Positions 15,507 through 19,032 of a DNA stretch of 19,032 bases are shown piece by piece. Origin of the DNA: Phycisphaerae bacterium. GTDB taxonomy: Bacteria; Planctomycetota; Phycisphaerae; UBA1845; UTPLA1. How positions within the stretch are numbered: position 1 is the first letter of the stretch; every line of letters begins with the position of its first letter. Position numbers and translations under genes: made by a program. The DNA lies in contig JAJDEC010000103.1 of the NCBI GenBank assembly GCA_029259995.1, forward strand, positions 1 to 19,032, given 5' to 3'. The notes beneath the pieces were generated by a model. It was given only the letters and a program-made list of their open reading frames with translations, did no database searches and was not told the DNA's origin.

Positions 15507-18500
15507 CAGGACATCGGACAGCGCATCGCCCAGGCTGCCGTTTGTAATCGGGTTTATGAGCGGATTCAGCGGATCGGACGTGAACTCCAGCTCCTCCGAA
15601 TCAATATACCCGTCGCCGTCTGTGTCGGCGTTTGCAGGATCCGTTCCGATTTCAAGCTCGGCGCCGTCGGAGATCCCGTCGCCATCCGAGTCCTGCAGGA
15701 GGAGATCTGTTCCGGCCAGGACTTCGGCGCAATTGGTCAGGCTATCGCCATCCAGATCCTCTTCACCATCCGGAATGTCGTCGCCATCCGAATCCGGATT
15801 CATCGGATCCAGCCCGAGGCTGATTTCCAGTCCGTTTGGGATACAGTCATTGTCGTCGTCTTCGGCGACATCAAAAACCGTAAACGTCCACGAATACGCC
15901 TCGCCCAACTGGTTTCCTGCCAGGTCCGTCAGCGAAGGGGATACCATCGCACGGTACACACCAGGCGACAGCGCCGCCGAAAACTCCAGAAACAGCGCCT
16001 GGTCATCCTCTCGCAAGACAAGCTCGCCGATGGTCACATCGACATCATCATCCGTGTCGATCGCTCCGTCAGGCCCCGCGAATGTCAGCGAAAGCGACGC
16101 GTTGATCGTATCGATATCCATCGGTTCATCGAGGTAGACGGCCACGGCCGTCGCGCCGCCGACAAACGCATCGGCGCGGGGAATCACGCCGACGATCTCA
16201 GGCGGTGTTGCATCTGGTAGAATCGTAACATCGATTTCGTCGGTCCAACTCACATTACCGCCAGTGTCCACTGCCCGGGCGCGCATCGTGAATGTCGATT
16301 GATCAATCAGCGACGGAACGATGAAACGCAACTCGAACGGAAACGCGCCATCCGTCACTCGACGTTCGCCGTCGATATAGAATTCGACGTTTCGTACCTG
16401 AACGTCGTCTTCGACCATGGCCGTCAGGCGGGCAAATTGCCCCTCCTCGGCCAATGCCGGATCGATCATGAAGCTCGCGTTTAAATCGATCGTCGGCGGC
16501 TGGCCGTTGGCGTCGTACGCGAGATAGTTGATGACCTGGAGACCGCCCTGCGAGTCGGCAACGTAGGCGAGTCCATTGAAAAGGGAAACAGCCGCGGCCA
16601 CGCCCGGCGTTTCGAACGTCGTCATGAAGCGCGACTCGATGGAGATGCCCGGATCGAGTGGAAACGACAGATCATAAAGATCGACGTGATGCGGCCCGTC
16701 AGGCGTACTGTTCGGGCTTACGGTCGCGATGCCCAGGCCAGAGCCGTTGGACAAGATCTGCTTCCAACCGAACTGGCCCGTTTGGCCGTTCGACACAAGC
16801 ACGGGTTGCGACGCATCGGCCAAGTCAAAAGTGTTGTAGCCACGGCCATGGGATGCATAGGCGACGCCGCCGCCGACAAACAACCGAAGCCTTCTTCCGC
16901 CAGCGATGGACCCGGGGGATGCGGCGTCCCCCATTCGATTCAGTGCACCGTTGCGAACATTGATCGCATAAAGCCTGCCGACAGTCAGCGCATAAAGCGT
17001 GTCGGCCTCCAACGAGAGATCCTGGATGGATGATGGCAGCGGCAACCGCTGAAGGACGGCGCCGGTTCGCAAGTCGATTGAGGCGACCATGCCAGCAGTC
17101 GTTCCGGCGTAGACGATGTCTCCTGCCGCGGCCACGGCATTGGCGGCCCCGCCGAGCACAAGCTGCGGGATCTGATGCACGATGGCTGCGGCGGGCGGAT
17201 CCTCGACGTCGATAATCGCAAGCCCTGACGGACCATCTGCAACGGCGATCCGATCACGCGCACAAGTCACGGCCGTCGCAACGCCCGGTGTGTCGATCCG
17301 CGCGACAATCGTCGGGGCCATTCCATTGAATGCATTGAAAACGGATACACCTTGGTTGCCATGCGCCACTGTGACGAGATTGTCGATCGCGCAAACATCA
17401 ACAGCAGCGCCGGCGGTGCCGGCGGACGAAACAATGCCGGTTTGTACGATAAGGCCGTCGAGCGGATCGGTCCCCTGCTGGACTTCGGCGCCGTCGGGGA
17501 TGCCGTCGAGGTCGGTGTCTGGGATGTCAGGCATGGTCCCGACGACGCGTTCCGCCAAGTCAGCAAGGCCATCTCCATCTGAATCGACTTCATTGTCTAG
17601 TACGAAGCCGAACGGCGGGCCAACAGAGAACGGGACCCCCGCGCTGGGAGTTTGAAAGAACGCCCCGCTCAACTCGTTCAGAACGGGATCGTAGGTACAA
17701 AACTCGTATATCTGGTTCGCCTGAAGGATTACGCGAATTCTCCCCGAGACGGCAGAACGCCCCCGTATTACGAGTGAATCCGCCTGTGTCTGGAAACAAT
17801 AGAAGATTATCTGCGACTCGGTTGGAGAACCCGGCGCGACATCAGCATAGGCAAGATCGCTCGATAAGAGGTGAATCTGCGATAGGGCGCCAAGGAAGTA
17901 ATCTCGAGGAGATTCCCCAACTGTATCGGTCCATTCCTGAGCGATGATTTCAAGATCACCGAGAACCGCTTCATCTACTGAATTCATGAATTCTTCAAAT
18001 GACTCGATACCGACGATCTGTGGAGCAACCTGTTCCATTTCCAATGCAAGTTCACTTGCAAAAGCACCTCGCAAATAAAAGTCCGACACCAACGCTTCCA
18101 CTTCATCCACGGCTTGCCTCCCTGGATCCGGAAGGTAGCCGCCACAGCCAGAGGAGCAAGGACCGCAACAATTCTCCATACACTCTCTAAGACCTAGTGT
18201 TGATTCGAGAGTCTTGCCACTCCAATACGTGTTCCAGACCCGGATCAGGCCGCCAATGATACCGCCGGCCGGAGACATGAGATTCGACATCGCATCTCCG
18301 ATTCTCCCCGTGCATTGTCGTTGACAGTTGTTTCCAGTGATGAAGTCAGTCGATCCACATTGACACATACCGGGTGGCCTGCCCGGAATTTGACAAGGCT
18401 CAGGTCCGTCGGACTCAACCGGAGACGAAGGTCGGCTCCCATGCCACCCTGGCGCACGAATCCCCACCCCCGGATCCGTCTCGACGAACAACCCGTCCTC

Positions 18501-19032
18501 GCTCACGGTCATCGAGCCGTTGATCACCCAGCGACCGAGATCGTGGTCGAAGCTCCACAGAGCGCTCTTCGCGCCGGGCGGTAATGTTTCTCCTGTCACA
18601 GGATCGGGAAGATTCGGAAACTTCACGGGTGCAGGATCGTTGAAATTCGTCGGACCGTTTGTTTGAACCGTAATCACGAGCGGGAGTTCAAGCCCCGGCG
18701 GCAACGATCCAGGCAGCCGATCCGGCGCCACGGGCGCGATGCCGACCATGCCGCCCAGCGTGCCGTCGTCAGCAAACAAAGAACCGGCAGGCACAGTGAT
18801 CGCCACCCCCTCCAATTGTGGGCTCTCATCGAGCACCGACTGCGGAAAGGCGATTGTCGTCGACTCTGCTTCACTGACGAGCTGGAGTGTGTCCGGCGCC
18901 ACCAATGGAAGAAACACATTGCCGATGTTGACGTCCCGACCGGCGATCGACGTATAAGGCTTCCCGACAAAAGGGAAGTAGGCGCCCGGCTCGATATCGA
19001 CATTTGTCGCCGTGCGTCCGTCAACGTGAACA
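15171..19032 (-). CDS. Giant modular surface protein (N-terminus beyond the window): TSP3 repeats, LVIVD propeller, Ig-like domains
   Basis: The frame is open to the right edge, so about 1286 residues are visible and the real start lies outside; the GTG at 18917 is not the start. In order: a beta domain often seen in large planctomycete and myxobacterial proteins (VPAGSLFADDG, SALWSFDHDLGRW, GWHG; 18440-18950); a cysteine-rich and helical block (about 17640-18420) with CMENCCGPCSSGC; a calcium-binding TSP3-type pair (DSDGDGLADLAE, DTDLDGIPDGAE; 17460-17600); a seven-bladed-type LVIVD propeller region (about 16520-17450); an Ig-like domain (16230-16500); a Big_5/SbsA-like Ig domain (15870-16225); a cluster of TSP3 repeats (15575-15850); and a C-terminal array of 20-residue repeats. 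No PEP tail, dockerin or membrane anchor follows. Likely an extracellular calcium-stabilised adhesin or matrix protein. First of three close minus-strand genes. Confidence 0.9.
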   Translation of the reverse strand, partial: VHVDGRTATNVDIEPGAYFPFVGKPYTSIAGRDVNIGNVFLPLVAPDTLQLVSEAESTTIAFPQSVLDESPQLEGVAITVPAGSLFADDGTLGGMVGIAPVAPDRLPGSLPPGLELPLVITVQTNGPTNFNDPAPVKFPNLPDPVTGETLPPGAKSALWSFDHDLGRWVINGSMTVSEDGLFVETDPGVGIRAPGWHGSRPSSPVESDGPEPCQIPGRPPGMCQCGSTDFITGNNCQRQCTGRIGDAMSNLMSPAGGIIGGLIRVWNTYWSGKTLESTLGLRECMENCCGPCSSGCGGYLPDPGRQAVDEVEALVSDFYLRGAFASELALEMEQVAPQIVGIESFEEFMNSVDEAVLGDLEIIAQEWTDTVGESPRDYFLGALSQIHLLSSDLAYADVAPGSPTESQIIFYCFQTQADSLVIRGRSAVSGRIRVILQANQIYEFCTYDPVLNELSGAFFQTPSAGVPFSVGPPFGFVLDNEVDSDGDGLADLAERVVGTMPDIPDTDLDGIPDGAEVQQGTDPLDGLIVQTGIVSSAGTAGAAVDVCAIDNLVTVAHGNQGVSVFNAFNGMAPTIVARIDTPGVATAVTCARDRIAVADGPSGLAIIDVEDPPAAAIVHQIPQLVLGGAANAVAAAGDIVYAGTTAGMVASIDLRTGAVLQRLPLPSSIQDLSLEADTLYALTVGRLYAINVRNGALNRMGDAASPGSIAGGRRLRLFVGGGVAYASHGRGYNTFDLADASQPVLVSNGQTGQFGWKQILSNGSGLGIATVSPNSTPDGPHHVDLYDLSFPLDPGISIESRFMTTFETPGVAAAVSLFNGLAYVADSQGGLQVINYLAYDANGQPPTIDLNASFMIDPALAEEGQFARLTAMVEDDVQVRNVEFYIDGERRVTDGAFPFELRFIVPSLIDQSTFTMRARAVDTGGNVSWTDEIDVTILPDATPPEIVGVIPRADAFVGGATAVAVYLDEPMDIDTINASLSLTFAGPDGAIDTDDDVDVTIGELVLREDDQALFLEFSAALSPGVYRAMVSPSLTDLAGNQLGEAYSWTFTVFDVAEDDDNDCIPNGLEISLGLDPMNPDSDGDDIPDGEEDLDGDSLTNCAEVLAGTDLLLQDSDGDGISDGAELEIGTDPANADTDGDGYIDSEELEFTSDPLNPLINPITNGSLGDALSDVLAILNMADPRLRVGDTSTLQIAIVNDIDPQRFYGESIGLAAAIGNTIDPQQFVGDALGGTAAISNQIDPSLASGDFVGPPASLQNFALPEPNLPFLEADSAPVAVENSSMEP

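Overview
The window looks like a Planctomycetota chromosome, probably Phycisphaerae-like. I infer this from the gene types, not from any search. The signs are: an ECF sigma factor whose gene overlaps a membrane Ser/Thr kinase with a long WD40 tail; large secreted proteins built from DUF11, thrombospondin type 3, LVIVD and dockerin-like modules; a GACC-type cysteine cluster; a PEP-CTERM sorting tail; and moderately high GC.

Layout. Bases 1-397 hold no gene I can support. Bases 398-4300 (+) hold two envelope genes 171 bp apart as called: a 1000-residue exported protein joining a phosphodiester-glycosidase (NAGPA-like) domain, a serine beta-lactamase-like domain and a C39-like cysteine peptidase domain, then a VanX-type D-Ala-D-Ala dipeptidase, probably a lipoprotein. 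They converge on the kinase gene, with a long imperfect hairpin between the 3' ends. Bases 4463-8357 (-) are a signalling pair, ECF sigma factor then kinase with 14 WD40 repeats, overlapping by 11 bp. A divergent promoter region separates them from a 1093-residue secreted protein at 8651-11932 (+) that ends in a dockerin-like tail.

Bases 11933-13218 are a gene-poor scar. They contain the relic of an integrase-type (rve, DDE) transposase on the minus strand, with a premature stop, an internal deletion that removed the catalytic core and two frameshifts, plus a nested inverted repeat. Bases 13219-19032 (-) hold three closely spaced exported-protein genes: a giant modular surface protein that runs off the right edge (N-terminus missing), a glycine-rich secreted protein, and a PEP-CTERM protein with a cohesin-like body.

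How they may work together. The first two genes plausibly form a cell-wall (peptidoglycan or D-Ala-D-Ala) processing pair. The sigma/kinase pair is a self-contained signalling unit. The rest is surface or secreted material, including one dockerin-like and one cohesin-like protein that could bind each other. The least familiar items are the triple-domain wall protein, the 60-bp periodic repeat coding the end of the giant protein, and a lower-GC cysteine-rich block inside that same protein.
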